Shown: piece by piece, positions 36,122 to 44,944 of the stretch | How the letters are laid out: each line of letters begins with the position of its first letter | How positions within the stretch are numbered: the stretch's first letter is position 1 | From: a bacterium | GTDB taxonomy: Bacteria; UBP15; UBA6099; JAJRTR01 | NCBI GenBank assembly: GCA_024278215.1 | Contig: JAJRTR010000182.1 | Span: 36,846-100,845 of the forward strand | DNA: 64,000 bases | Direction of reading: 5' to 3' | The notes under the pieces: generated by a model | What the model was told of the DNA's origin: nothing | Seen by the model: only the letters and a program-made list of their open reading frames with translations | Database searches by the model: none | Program-made: the position numbers and the translations under genes

Positions 36122-38803
36122 ATGATTGAAATTCGGCTTCATCCTTCAGGCCGGCTTTTTCCTGAATCCTCGAACAGCAGCGCCGGCGATAATCTCGATT
36201 TCAGCAAGTTGAAGGATGTATTTCACTCCGACTGGCGCGAGGGTTTATTCTCGCTTGCCGCGGATACGGATATTGACACGGCGCACCTGTCGCCGACTGT
36301 GCGTTTCTGGCGCGATATTGCGGCCAATTACCTGACGAAATTGTGTCAGATACCCGGATCGGAGTCAGAAGTCGAGGTCGAGCCGCCTTCGGATTCCGAT
36401 TTCGCGACATGGGTGCTTACCGCTCCTCCTATGGCAGGCGGCGAGTACCTTTCGGCGGCCATGATCGAGGGTGTCTGGAGTGCGCTGACACAGTGGGGCA
36501 CAGAGCGTATTGCGGCAGCGGGCGGTGTGGAATCATTTCTGAAGAAACGCGCGACCGGCTGGAATCGGGTCGGACGTGTAACTTTCCATCTTGCCGAGAA
36601 TAAGAAGGACGAAGCGCGTCCATTCGCGTTTATGGCGAGTTTTACCACCGGCATCGGCACTGGTGGAAAATTGAAACACCTGCCTTTGCGCAAAGCACTT
36701 GAAATGTATGCTGGAACCGGCAACAAACAGGCATTGATAAAACTGTTGTCGCCGGTACAGAAAGCGGCGGAACGCTGCGAGTGGGTTCAGGAACTTGTGG
36801 AAAGCGGCGAGATATATTCGCCGATGGCCTGGACGCCGGAGCGCGCATACCAGATGCTGCGCACAGCAACGGCGCTGGAGGAAAGCGGACTGTCTGTGCG
36901 ACTGCCGGACTGGTGGAAGAAACGGCCCCGACCGCATGTGTCGGTGACTATCGGCGAAAAGAAACGTTCCTCGCTCGGCGCGTTGGAGACGCTTGATTTC
37001 GACATTGCCGTGGCTATGGGCGGCGAGCCTCTGTCGCAGGCCGAACTGAATGAATTGTTGTCGGGCGGAGACGGATTGGTACTGTTCAAGGGGAAATGGA
37101 TCGAAGTGGACAGTGACAGGCTGCAACAGGCGTTAGATCACTGGAAGGACATCGAGGCGAAGGCCGAAAACGGTGAATTATCGTTCATCGAGGGGATGCG
37201 GCTGCTTGCGGGCGCCCCGGTCGACCTCAAGCAGACCGGCGAGGTCGACGAAGAGCGGTCCTGGGCACATGTTTCCGCCGGCAAAGCTATGCGGGAAATG
37301 CTGAGCGGACTGCGCGAACCGTCGCGACTCGAACCGCTCGATACAGGCAATGTACTGAACGCCACATTGCGTCCCTATCAGCGCGACGGCGTGTCATGGC
37401 TCCATTTTCTCACGGAACTGGGCCTGGGCGCGTGCCTGGCAGACGACATGGGACTCGGGAAAACTTTGCAGACACTCGCTCTGCTGGCCTGTCGCAGCCG
37501 TGGGCGGAAAGACGCACCGTCACTTTTAATCATCCCCGCTTCGCTGCTCGGCAACTGGCGAAGCGAATCCGAACTTTTCACACCCACATTGAAATTGCTC
37601 ATACTGCATCCTTCGGAAACCGACAAAGCTACTATGGCGAGAATCGAACAGTCGCCTGAAAAACAACTTGCAGGTTATGACCTTGTGATCACAACCTATT
37701 CCATGACACATAGAATCGAGTGGCTTGCGGACATACAGTGGCATCTCGTCATACTGGACGAAGCGCAGGCTATCAAAAACCATACTACACGCCAGAGCAG
37801 GGCGGTCAGGAAGTTTAAGGCAAACTCGCGCATCGCCCTGACCGGCACACCGATTGAAAACCGGATCGGCGACCTGTGGTCGCTCTTCGATTTTCTCAAC
37901 CCCGGTCTGCTCGGTTCGGCGACGGTGTTCAAGAGATTTGTCAAGAGCCTCGAAGACCGACCTCGCGACACTTTCGGCCCGCTACGCAAACTGGTCGGCC
38001 CCTACATACTGCGCCGCCTGAAAACCGACCGCAACGTCATCTCCGACCTGCCCGACAAAACCGAAACCATACGCTACTGCTCGCTTACAAAGGAACAGGT
38101 CAAGTGCTACAAACAAACTGTGGATGCGCTGGCAGACGCACTGAAAACAAAAACCGGCATGGAACGTCGCGGCCTGGTTCTCCAGACACTTATGCGCCTG
38201 AAACAAATATGCAACCATCCCAGCCAGTTCAATGGCGACGCCGAATACGCACCCGGCAAAAGTGGAAAATTCACGCGCATCGGGAAAATATGCGAAGAAC
38301 TCGCCGAACGGCAGGAAAAAGCGCTGGTGTTCACGCAGTTCCGTGAGATCATTCCCGCGCTCGACGAGCATCTCGCACGCGTTTTCGGCAGGCCGGGACT
38401 GGTTCTGCACGGCGGCACAAATGTGAAAAAACGTAAAAACCTCGTCGACCGGTTCCAGCAGGAAGACGGACCGCCTTTCTTTATCCTTTCATTAAAAGCA
38501 GGTGGCACCGGACTGAACCTGACTGCCGCTTCGCATGTCATTCACTTCGATCGCTGGTGGAACCCCGCCGTCGAAAATCAGGCCACGGACCGCACATTCC
38601 GCATAGGCCAGAAAAAGAATGTGCTCGTGCATAAATTCGTCACCACCGGCACCATCGAAGAACGCATCGACGAAATGATTAACGAAAAACGCGAGCTTGC
38701 CGAACAATTGCTTTCCGGCAGCGGCGAGATCAAACTGACCGAACTGGCCGACGACGAATTGATGCAGCTTGTCCGTCTGGATGTGTCACGTGCTACACGA
38801 TAG
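36122..38803 (+). CDS. SNF2-family ATPase / DNA translocase
   Basis: This 893-residue protein has an N-terminal SNF2-associated helical region (about 1-390) and a complete two-lobe SNF2 motor. Motif I is DDMGLGKTLQTLALLA, motif II is VILDEAQAIKNH, motif III is ALTGTPIENRIGDLWSLFDFL, and motifs V/VI are SLKAGGTGLNLTAASHVIHF and QATDRTFRIGQ. Such proteins translocate on duplex DNA and remodel protein-DNA complexes. The SWIM/Lys-rich/XRE protein begins 73 bases downstream, matching the common bacterial SNF2-SWIM gene pair. Whether the pair works in repair, transcription or defence is unknown. Confidence 0.92.
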   Translation: MIEIRLHPSGRLFPESSNSSAGDNLDFSKLKDVFHSDWREGLFSLAADTDIDTAHLSPTVRFWRDIAANYLTKLCQIPGSESEVEVEPPSDSDFATWVLTAPPMAGGEYLSAAMIEGVWSALTQWGTERIAAAGGVESFLKKRATGWNRVGRVTFHLAENKKDEARPFAFMASFTTGIGTGGKLKHLPLRKALEMYAGTGNKQALIKLLSPVQKAAERCEWVQELVESGEIYSPMAWTPERAYQMLRTATALEESGLSVRLPDWWKKRPRPHVSVTIGEKKRSSLGALETLDFDIAVAMGGEPLSQAELNELLSGGDGLVLFKGKWIEVDSDRLQQALDHWKDIEAKAENGELSFIEGMRLLAGAPVDLKQTGEVDEERSWAHVSAGKAMREMLSGLREPSRLEPLDTGNVLNATLRPYQRDGVSWLHFLTELGLGACLADDMGLGKTLQTLALLACRSRGRKDAPSLLIIPASLLGNWRSESELFTPTLKLLILHPSETDKATMARIEQSPEKQLAGYDLVITTYSMTHRIEWLADIQWHLVILDEAQAIKNHTTRQSRAVRKFKANSRIALTGTPIENRIGDLWSLFDFLNPGLLGSATVFKRFVKSLEDRPRDTFGPLRKLVGPYILRRLKTDRNVISDLPDKTETIRYCSLTKEQVKCYKQTVDALADALKTKTGMERRGLVLQTLMRLKQICNHPSQFNGDAEYAPGKSGKFTRIGKICEELAERQEKALVFTQFREIIPALDEHLARVFGRPGLVLHGGTNVKKRKNLVDRFQQEDGPPFFILSLKAGGTGLNLTAASHVIHFDRWWNPAVENQATDRTFRIGQKKNVLVHKFVTTGTIEERIDEMINEKRELAEQLLSGSGEIKLTELADDELMQLVRLDVSRATR

Positions 38804-38876
38804 AGACAATTGCCGCCGGTCACGGCGGATCAGTGTTTTACAATCGACTCGATAATAATAAGAAAGGAACAAAATC

Positions 38877-40052
38877 ATGTCTTGGGGATACAGACCTTAT
38901 GTTTCAGTCGCGCAACGACGTGCTGATGCGAGGCGGGAAATGCAGAAGCTTCGCAAGCAGGGCAGGAATATCCAGCCAGTGGAGATCGAAGGCCGCACCA
39001 TAGCAAGAAGTTTCTGGGGCAAGGGGTGGTGCGATCACCTCGAGTCCTTCTCCGACTATTCCAACCGGCTTCCGCGAGGCCGCACTTATGTAAGGAACGG
39101 CTCGGTCTGCCACCTCGAGATAGCGCCGGGCCGGATCGACGCTATAGTCAGCGGCTCGGAATTGTACAATGTCACTATCGACATTAATAAACTCAGCAAG
39201 TCCAAATGGAAAGCGGTAAAGAAAAAGTGTTCAGGCCGGATCGGTTCCATTCTCGAACTTCTCCAGGGCAGGCTTTCCGATCAGGTGATGGGCATTGTGT
39301 CCGACCGGCGAAAGGGGCTTTTTCCATCGCCGAATGAAATCAAACTGTCGTGTGATTGTCCCGACTGGGCGGTTATGTGCAAGCACGTCGCCGCTGTACT
39401 GTACGGTGTCGGAGCGCGGCTCGACACATCGCCCGAACTACTGTTCCTGTTGCGGGATGTAGACGCTCAAGAACTGATTACCGCAGATATTACCATCCCC
39501 GCCGCAGGCGCAAACGATGCGGGCGACACGATAAGCGACGATGAACTGGGCGGCATTTTCGGTGTCGAGATGGACGATGGCGCGGCAACTCCTGTAAACG
39601 TCGGCAAGTCTCCAAAAAGAGTGAAAAAGAAAACTGCATCGCAGCTTAAGAAAAAGTCGAAAAAGAAAACTGCTGCAAAGTCAAAACCGAAAAAAACGGC
39701 ACCCCGCAAGAAGTCTGCAACGTCGAAAACAGCGAAAAAACAAAACACGGCGAAGCAAGGGGAAACGACATCTGTCGCAAAGGCAGGTTCCGCAAAGAAG
39801 TCGACACGCCGCAAAGCTGAAGAGGCCAACCTCTATGATCACCAGTCCCCATTTCTTCCGACCGGCGAAACCGTTGCCGAACTGCGAAAACTTTCCGGTC
39901 TTTCGGGGGCGGCATTCGCGAAACAGCTCGGCGTATCTCCGGCAACTGTATACCGCTGGGAAAAAACGAAAGGGTTCATTCACCTGCACGACCGCACGAT
40001 ATCGGCGCTGCGCAAAATGGACGATAACCTGAAAAAGCAACTGATATCGTAA
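38877..40052 (+). CDS. SWIM zinc-finger protein fused to a Lys-rich tail and an XRE HTH
   Basis: This 391-residue protein has three parts. Residues about 1-185 are the SWIM-protein core, with the zinc motif C-D-C-PDWAVM-C-K-H near 160. Residues about 245-320 are a histone H1-like stretch of Lys/Ala/Thr/Ser repeats (KKTASQLKKKSKKKTAAKSK and similar). Residues about 335-391 are an XRE-type helix-turn-helix (VAELRKLSGLSGAAFAKQLG, then VSPATVYRWEKTKG). SWIM proteins bind DNA or protein and often accompany SNF2 helicases, as here. Start: AAGAAAGGAAC precedes the ATG. The tail and HTH give it two further DNA-contact modules. Confidence 0.85.
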   Translation: MSWGYRPYVSVAQRRADARREMQKLRKQGRNIQPVEIEGRTIARSFWGKGWCDHLESFSDYSNRLPRGRTYVRNGSVCHLEIAPGRIDAIVSGSELYNVTIDINKLSKSKWKAVKKKCSGRIGSILELLQGRLSDQVMGIVSDRRKGLFPSPNEIKLSCDCPDWAVMCKHVAAVLYGVGARLDTSPELLFLLRDVDAQELITADITIPAAGANDAGDTISDDELGGIFGVEMDDGAATPVNVGKSPKRVKKKTASQLKKKSKKKTAAKSKPKKTAPRKKSATSKTAKKQNTAKQGETTSVAKAGSAKKSTRRKAEEANLYDHQSPFLPTGETVAELRKLSGLSGAAFAKQLGVSPATVYRWEKTKGFIHLHDRTISALRKMDDNLKKQLIS

Positions 40053-40214
40053 GTTTTTGTAAATGGCAATTGTATTTCCGAGAACACGATACGGAATCGG
40101 TGGGCTCTTTACGAATGGAACTACCCACGTACTGAAATCGGATGAATTCATATAAATCAAACCGGACGAAAACGCTTAATTGACTTCAACGAATGTAAAG
40201 ATAAGAATAGATAT

Positions 40215-41630
40215 ATGAAAGTACTTCTTGTGAATCCCGGCTCGAACTCTTCCGTAACAGCGGGAAGATACAGGCGTTTCCTCGCGCCGATGCCGCCGAT
40301 CAGCATCGCTTATGTCGCCGCTGCTCTCGAAACAGCGGAGATCGACGTCGAGTTCTACGACGATTACACATCCGGCGACGGACGCACCGGCCTTATGGAC
40401 CACATACGCGATTCGGATGCCGGCATCATCGGCCTGTCCTGTGTCACTGTCACTGCGGGCAGAACTTATGACATCGCCAGAGACATCAGAAAACATTTCC
40501 CCGACAAAAAGATCATCATGGGTAACATTCACCCGAGTATTTTTCACAGAGAGATACTCCAGGATAATCTCGCCGACGCTATCGTACTCGGCGAAGGGGA
40601 AAAGACCATCGTAGACCTCGTCAGGGCCTTCGACGGCGACAACGCGTTCAGCGAAGTCAAGGGAATTGCATACAGGGACAACGGTTCCGTGCAGGTGACG
40701 GAACCGCAGGAATTCGTAACAGACCTCGACACGCTTCCGTTCCCCGCATGGCATCTTTTCCCGCTTGAACGGTACCGAATATTCAATTTCGCGAGAGTAC
40801 GCGAGCCCGGCGCGCTGGTGCTCGGCTCACGCGGTTGTCCATATAATTGCACCTTTTGCAGCCTCAAGATAATGGGCCGCCGACGCCGCAGGCGGTCTCC
40901 CGGCAGCATCGCCGACGAATTCGAGTTTCTTCACGATAAGTTCGGCTATGTCCAGATGTCGTTCATCGACCCGATGTTCCCTTTCTCGAAACGCGAAGCT
41001 CTCGCATTCAGCGATGAGATTATCAAGCGCGGACTCCAGAAGAAAATGTGCTGGATAACAGAAACAAGAGTCGATCACGTCGATGCGGAGATGCTCGAAG
41101 CAATGCATAAATCAGGTCTGCGAAGAATCATGTACGGCTTCGAATCCGGCACGCAGGAAGGCATCGACACCATGGAGAAGAACTTTACTATGGACCAGGC
41201 GCGCAGGGCTGTCGAGGCCACGAAGAAAGCCGGTATACAGATTATCGGTTTCTTCATACTTGGCGCGCCCGGTGAAACTGTCGAGAGCATGAACCAGACC
41301 ATAAACTACGCCGCTTCCCTGAATATTGATTTCGCGAAATTTACTGTCTTTTCACCATTCCCGGGCACAAAAGTCTACGAAGATATGATGCGCGACAACA
41401 TCATCGAAAAAACCGACAGGTGGGAGAAGTTCACAAACTACCCATCGAAAAACATACCCGCTATTTTCGTTCCGGAAACAGTGAAAAACGAAGACCTTGT
41501 CCGCCTGCAGAAAAAAGCGTTCTTTAAATTTTATCTAAGGCCGAAGATGATCCTGAAACATCTGTTCAAAATCCGCACACTGAGTCTGCGGGATATTATT
41601 GACGGTTTTTTCACACTGCTGAGACAGTGA
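40215..41630 (+). CDS. B12-binding-domain radical SAM protein (second copy)
   Basis: This 471-residue protein has an N-terminal cobalamin-binding domain (VLLVNPGSNSSVTAGRYRRF, then ISIAYVAAALETAEIDVEFY and GIIGLSCVTVTAG) and a radical SAM core with C-PYN-C-TF-C near residue 210, IMYGFESGTQEG and GFFILGAPGETVESM. The C-terminal helices end with KFYLRPKMILKHLFKI, close to the tail of the protein at 1543. The reaction is unknown. It is the last chromosomal gene before the repeat cluster and the integrated element. Confidence 0.85.
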   Translation: MKVLLVNPGSNSSVTAGRYRRFLAPMPPISIAYVAAALETAEIDVEFYDDYTSGDGRTGLMDHIRDSDAGIIGLSCVTVTAGRTYDIARDIRKHFPDKKIIMGNIHPSIFHREILQDNLADAIVLGEGEKTIVDLVRAFDGDNAFSEVKGIAYRDNGSVQVTEPQEFVTDLDTLPFPAWHLFPLERYRIFNFARVREPGALVLGSRGCPYNCTFCSLKIMGRRRRRRSPGSIADEFEFLHDKFGYVQMSFIDPMFPFSKREALAFSDEIIKRGLQKKMCWITETRVDHVDAEMLEAMHKSGLRRIMYGFESGTQEGIDTMEKNFTMDQARRAVEATKKAGIQIIGFFILGAPGETVESMNQTINYAASLNIDFAKFTVFSPFPGTKVYEDMMRDNIIEKTDRWEKFTNYPSKNIPAIFVPETVKNEDLVRLQKKAFFKFYLRPKMILKHLFKIRTLSLRDIIDGFFTLLRQ

Positions 41631-41672
41631 TCGACACATTTCCGCTACAACCCCAATACCGTTTACTTAATA

Positions 41673-41912
41673 GAGCCAATTGCAAAATGGGGGGTATGTA
41701 CTTGACTCAACTTATCACAACCCATTGTATGTCGGCTATTGTCCGAACCGCAACATCTTGAGTCCGGTTGAGTGATGTGCATACCCACCTGCAAAATTAT
41801 GTTCGTAGCGAGGTCGAACGAAATTGTTCAGAGCAAGGCGGAGGTGCAAAATCCTCGCAGGCGTACTTGTAGAGTAGTACCGACAACGCAGCTAACCCGC
41901 ATTTCTTTGTGA
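41673..41912. repeat. 178-bp element, copy D, interrupted and 3'-deleted
   Basis: It begins GAGCCAATTGCAAAAT at 41673, is interrupted by the 101-bp insert 41689-41789, resumes as GCAAAATTATGTTCGTAGCG, and loses an internal block after GTACTTGTAGAGTA before CCGACAACGCAGCT. The right terminal repeat is missing. Confidence 0.8.
41689..41789. mobile_element. 101-bp nested inverted-repeat insert with 8-bp target duplication
   Basis: The insert starts GGGGGGTATGTACTTGACTC and ends GAGTGATGTGCATACCCACC, so its ends are inverted repeats with a few mismatches. TGCAAAAT stands directly before it (41681-41688) and directly after it (41790-41797), as a target-site duplication would. It has no coding capacity. 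Confidence 0.7.
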
Positions 41913-41925
41913 GAAATCCGGGTTA

Positions 41926-42060
41926 GTGCTCCCAATCAATTCGGTTCATGTTCACGCCGGACGGCACGAAAAACAAAAAAGCCCGCAAAAGCGGGCCGTT
42001 CACGATGCCGGAGACCGGGCTCGAACCGGTACGAGGGATAGCCCTCACGGGATTTTAAGT
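41926..42060. repeat. attL of integrated element 1 (tRNA-Leu 3' part)
   Basis: This 135-base stretch matches 56631-56764 with only a few differences. It contains the 3' part of tRNA-Leu on the minus strand, from the anticodon loop to the discriminator base, and the tRNA terminator (GCCCGC against GCGGGC with a T-run). The match ends exactly at TTTTAAGT, inside the anticodon loop, as expected for integration into a tRNA 3' end. Confidence 0.88.
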
Positions 42061-42124
42061 TCGACAGTCCATTACAACGCAATCCACAAAAAAGCCCTTG
42101 TTTACTATAAAAATCACACATAAC

Positions 42125-42152
42125 GCCCGGAAAACCTCCGGGCTCTTTTTTG
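42125..42152 (+). terminator. rho-independent terminator near the element left end
   Basis: GCCCGG pairs with CCGGGC around AAAACCT, followed by TCTTTTTTG. It lies just inside the element and may insulate it from the flank. Confidence 0.7.
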
Positions 42153-42364
42153 TGTTTTTTCGGATAAAATCGGACCGTTCGGGCTCATTTTAGTGCCCCC
42201 TGGTGCCCCTGCGCCGGGCGGGGCATGAAATTTCGGACCCGGGTACGGGGGTCAAGCGTTCCGGTCGGCGCAAATTTACGGTCAGGCGCAAAAAGCGGAT
42301 TTTTGTCTCAACTTTACGATATAATAAACGCAATCGGCAAAGACGCATTTTACCGGGAGGGCAA

Positions 42365-42784
42365 ATGGCTTTAACGAAATTCATATCATGTCTATCAATC
42401 GTTTCAGCGTTTGTTGGGACAATTTTCTTTGTAAAAGGGTTTTTGAAAATCACGCCGGACGTTATCGCGGCTCAAAGTGGAACGTATTGGGGGTATAATC
42501 TTTACATTATGGAGAGTATTTGCTCTCAAAAATCAAACATTGTATGCGAGTTCGTTTTAGTTCTTATAGCTACGGCTATCCAACTCGCCGGTCTTTTTGT
42601 AGACGAAAAAATTGGATTTAATGACTCTAAATTCATATCGCTTGCAATCATAGGAGGAGCGGCGATACTCCTCTATGTGACCTTTACGTTTATTGATAAA
42701 CAATATACCGAGTACACTCTCGCGGAGACGAAAAAATCTATATGCGCACAGATTTCAAAAGATACGTCAAAGACAACAAGATAA
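42365..42784 (+). CDS. small membrane protein of unknown function
   Basis: This 139-residue protein has three hydrophobic segments (ISCLSIVSAFVGTIFFV, FVLVLIATAIQLAGLFV, FISLAIIGGAAILLYVTFTF). GGGAGGGCAA precedes the ATG at 42365; an open frame upstream to 42203 has no ribosome site. TATAAT at 42320-42325 may be its -10 box. No family is recognised. It is the first gene of the element and overlaps the next short gene. Confidence 0.65.
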   Translation: MALTKFISCLSIVSAFVGTIFFVKGFLKITPDVIAAQSGTYWGYNLYIMESICSQKSNIVCEFVLVLIATAIQLAGLFVDEKIGFNDSKFISLAIIGGAAILLYVTFTFIDKQYTEYTLAETKKSICAQISKDTSKTTR

Positions 42785-42957
42785 ATGACTCCGAATTTGC
42801 GGGAATCGAAAATGCCGCGAAAAACATGCTTGGATTGACGAGAGACAAGAACGAGGCCGCGGTCGATTATCTAAAACGTGTTTACAAAGCGGTTGGGGTT
42901 GAGTTCCCCAAGTCCATTCAACTCAATTTATCGGTCGATAAAAAAACCGACAATTAA
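42742..42957 (+). CDS. small hypothetical protein
   Basis: This 71-residue acidic/basic protein (for example YVKDNKINDSEFAGIENAAK, NEAAVDYLKRVYKAVGVEFP) overlaps the end of the membrane protein gene by 43 bases in another frame. The ribosome site is weak (GGAGAC about 13 bases upstream). It looks like a helical globular protein; no family is recognised. Confidence 0.5.
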   Translation: MRTDFKRYVKDNKINDSEFAGIENAAKNMLGLTRDKNEAAVDYLKRVYKAVGVEFPKSIQLNLSVDKKTDN

Positions 42958-42978
42958 ACTTTAACGGAGAGAACAGGT

Positions 42979-43383
42979 ATGGGAGAGTATTACGCGATAG
43001 TTCACAGGAAACGCATCATGGACGATTTCGGGTTTGTCGCTATCGGCTCGTTCGTCGTGGACCTCGCGCGTCGGGGCGTTATCTTTGGATACAACGACAA
43101 GTACCCGGAGCAACGCGACCACATGGTCGACGTTTTCTCCCGGTTGCGGGAGGAGCAATGGACTTACGACTGCTGCCTCGATTACTGGAGATTTCAGGGC
43201 GGCTACACCGAGTCATATACCGAGCCGCAAATTATCGAGGCGTCCTGCCTTGAGGAGGCCGCGCGGATTATTACCGAACGGGTGGACGGCGAGTGGCGGT
43301 CCTATTGGAACGAAGTGAAAGAAAAAATGAAACGGGACGGCGTTCTCGTTTATGACGAGGGACAATTTAATGGCGAAAAGTAA
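42979..43383 (+). CDS. hypothetical protein upstream of hsdM
   Basis: This 134-residue protein (MGEYYAIVHRKRIMDDFG, DLARRGVIFGYNDKYPEQRD, VDGEWRSYWNEVKEKM) has a good ribosome site, CGGAGAGAACAGGT. No known domain is visible. Its end overlaps the hsdM start by 14 bases, so it is translated with the RM operon and may be an accessory or an anti-restriction factor; this is inference. Confidence 0.6.
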   Translation: MGEYYAIVHRKRIMDDFGFVAIGSFVVDLARRGVIFGYNDKYPEQRDHMVDVFSRLREEQWTYDCCLDYWRFQGGYTESYTEPQIIEASCLEEAARIITERVDGEWRSYWNEVKEKMKRDGVLVYDEGQFNGEK

Positions 43384-44944
43384 AAACAAAACACTCGACG
43401 TGTCGGCGTTGGAGACTTGGTTGTGGGATGCGGCTTGCGTTCTCCGGGGAGCGACGGACGCGCCCAAGTACAAGGACTATATTCTCCCGCTTATTTTCTT
43501 AAAACGGCTCTCGGACGTTTTCGACGACGAGGTCGCGGGGCTCTCCGAGGAGTTCGGGAGCGAGGCGAACGCGCTCAAGCTCGTGGAGCAGGACCACAAG
43601 CTCGTCCGGTTCTATCTCCCGGAGGACTCGCGTTGGCCGGAAATCGCGAAACGCTCCGCCGCCGGGCTGGGCGAGTTCCTCACGGACGCCGTCCGGGGCG
43701 CGTCACGCGAAAACCCGAAACTCGCCGGGGTCGTGGACGTTACGGATTTTAACGCTACGACCGCCGGGCAAAGGATTATCGACGACGACCGGCTCCATGC
43801 CCTCGTACAAAAACTTAACGAGTACCGCCTCGGCATCAACGACGTGGAGCCGGATATCCTTGGGAGAGCATACGAGTACCTGCTTCGGAAATTCGCGGAG
43901 GGCTCCGGGAAAAGCGCGGGAGAGTTCTACACGCCCCGGGAGGTCGGGGTACTCATGGCGCGTATCCTCGACCCTGAACCCGGACAGACGGTTTATGACC
44001 CGTGTTGCGGCTCCGGTGGACTCCTTATCAAGGCCCACCTCCGGCTTGTCGAAAAAAAGGGCAAACAAAAGAACGGGAGCCGACGCCTCCCCGCGTCCGT
44101 GGCCCCGCTCAAGCTCTACGGACAGGAATACTACGGCGGCACGTTCGCCATGGCCCGCATGAACGCCTTTATTCACGATATGGAGGCCGAAATCGCGCTC
44201 GGCGACACGATGAACGGCCCGGCATTTACCGAGGCCGACGGTGGGCTCCGAGCATTCGATATTGTCACGGCCAACCCCATGTGGAACCAGAAATTCACCG
44301 CGTCCGTGTACGAGAACGACGCCTACGACCGTTTCACCCGGGGCATACCGCCCACGTCCTCGGCGGACTGGGGCTGGATACAGCACATGTTCAAGTCACT
44401 CGGGGACGCCGGGAAAATGGCGGTGGTCCTCGACACCGGGGCCGTGGCCCGTGGCAGCGGCAATCAGGGCGCGAACAAGGAACGGGATATACGGAAAAAG
44501 TTCGTGGACGACGACCTCGTCGAGGCGGTCTATCTCCTCCCGGAAAACATGTTCTACAACACCACCGCGCCGGGTATCGTCCTCGTGGTAAACAAAAACA
44601 AAAAGCACCCCGGAGAGATACTCCTCGTGAACGCCACGGCACAATTCTCCAAAGGCCGCCCGAAAAACTTCATGGAGGACTCCCACGTCGAGGCGGCGGC
44701 GGACGTCTATCTCAAATGGGAGGCCGTCGAGGGGCTGTCGGCGATTATCACGAAAGACGAAGCGGCCCGGAACGACTACAACCTCTCCCCGAGCCGATAT
44801 ATCTCGACCGGCGCGGAGACGGAGGTCCTCCCTCTCGATGAGGCCGTCCTTCTTCTCCGGCAGGCCGAGGAGGAACGGGCGGAGGCGGACGAGAAATTGA
44901 AAGGTATTTTGACCACACTGGGATTTAATAACGCTAATGGCTAA
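43370..44944 (+). CDS. hsdM: type I restriction-modification DNA methyltransferase subunit
   Basis: This 524-residue protein has the N-terminal helical HsdM domain (about 1-150, ETWLWDAACVLRGATDAPKY) and the N6-adenine methylase domain. Its SAM motif I is VYDPCCGSGGLLIKA and its catalytic motif IV is TANPMW, a variant of the usual NPPF/Y. GAGEFYTPREV-like sequence (SAGEFYTPREVGVL) marks the family. It methylates adenines in the target site with HsdS and is needed for restriction with HsdR. The ATG at 43370 (MAKSKNKTL) is preferred over an upstream in-frame start. It overlaps hsdS by 8 bases. Confidence 0.93.
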   Translation: MAKSKNKTLDVSALETWLWDAACVLRGATDAPKYKDYILPLIFLKRLSDVFDDEVAGLSEEFGSEANALKLVEQDHKLVRFYLPEDSRWPEIAKRSAAGLGEFLTDAVRGASRENPKLAGVVDVTDFNATTAGQRIIDDDRLHALVQKLNEYRLGINDVEPDILGRAYEYLLRKFAEGSGKSAGEFYTPREVGVLMARILDPEPGQTVYDPCCGSGGLLIKAHLRLVEKKGKQKNGSRRLPASVAPLKLYGQEYYGGTFAMARMNAFIHDMEAEIALGDTMNGPAFTEADGGLRAFDIVTANPMWNQKFTASVYENDAYDRFTRGIPPTSSADWGWIQHMFKSLGDAGKMAVVLDTGAVARGSGNQGANKERDIRKKFVDDDLVEAVYLLPENMFYNTTAPGIVLVVNKNKKHPGEILLVNATAQFSKGRPKNFMEDSHVEAAADVYLKWEAVEGLSAIITKDEAARNDYNLSPSRYISTGAETEVLPLDEAVLLLRQAEEERAEADEKLKGILTTLGFNNANG

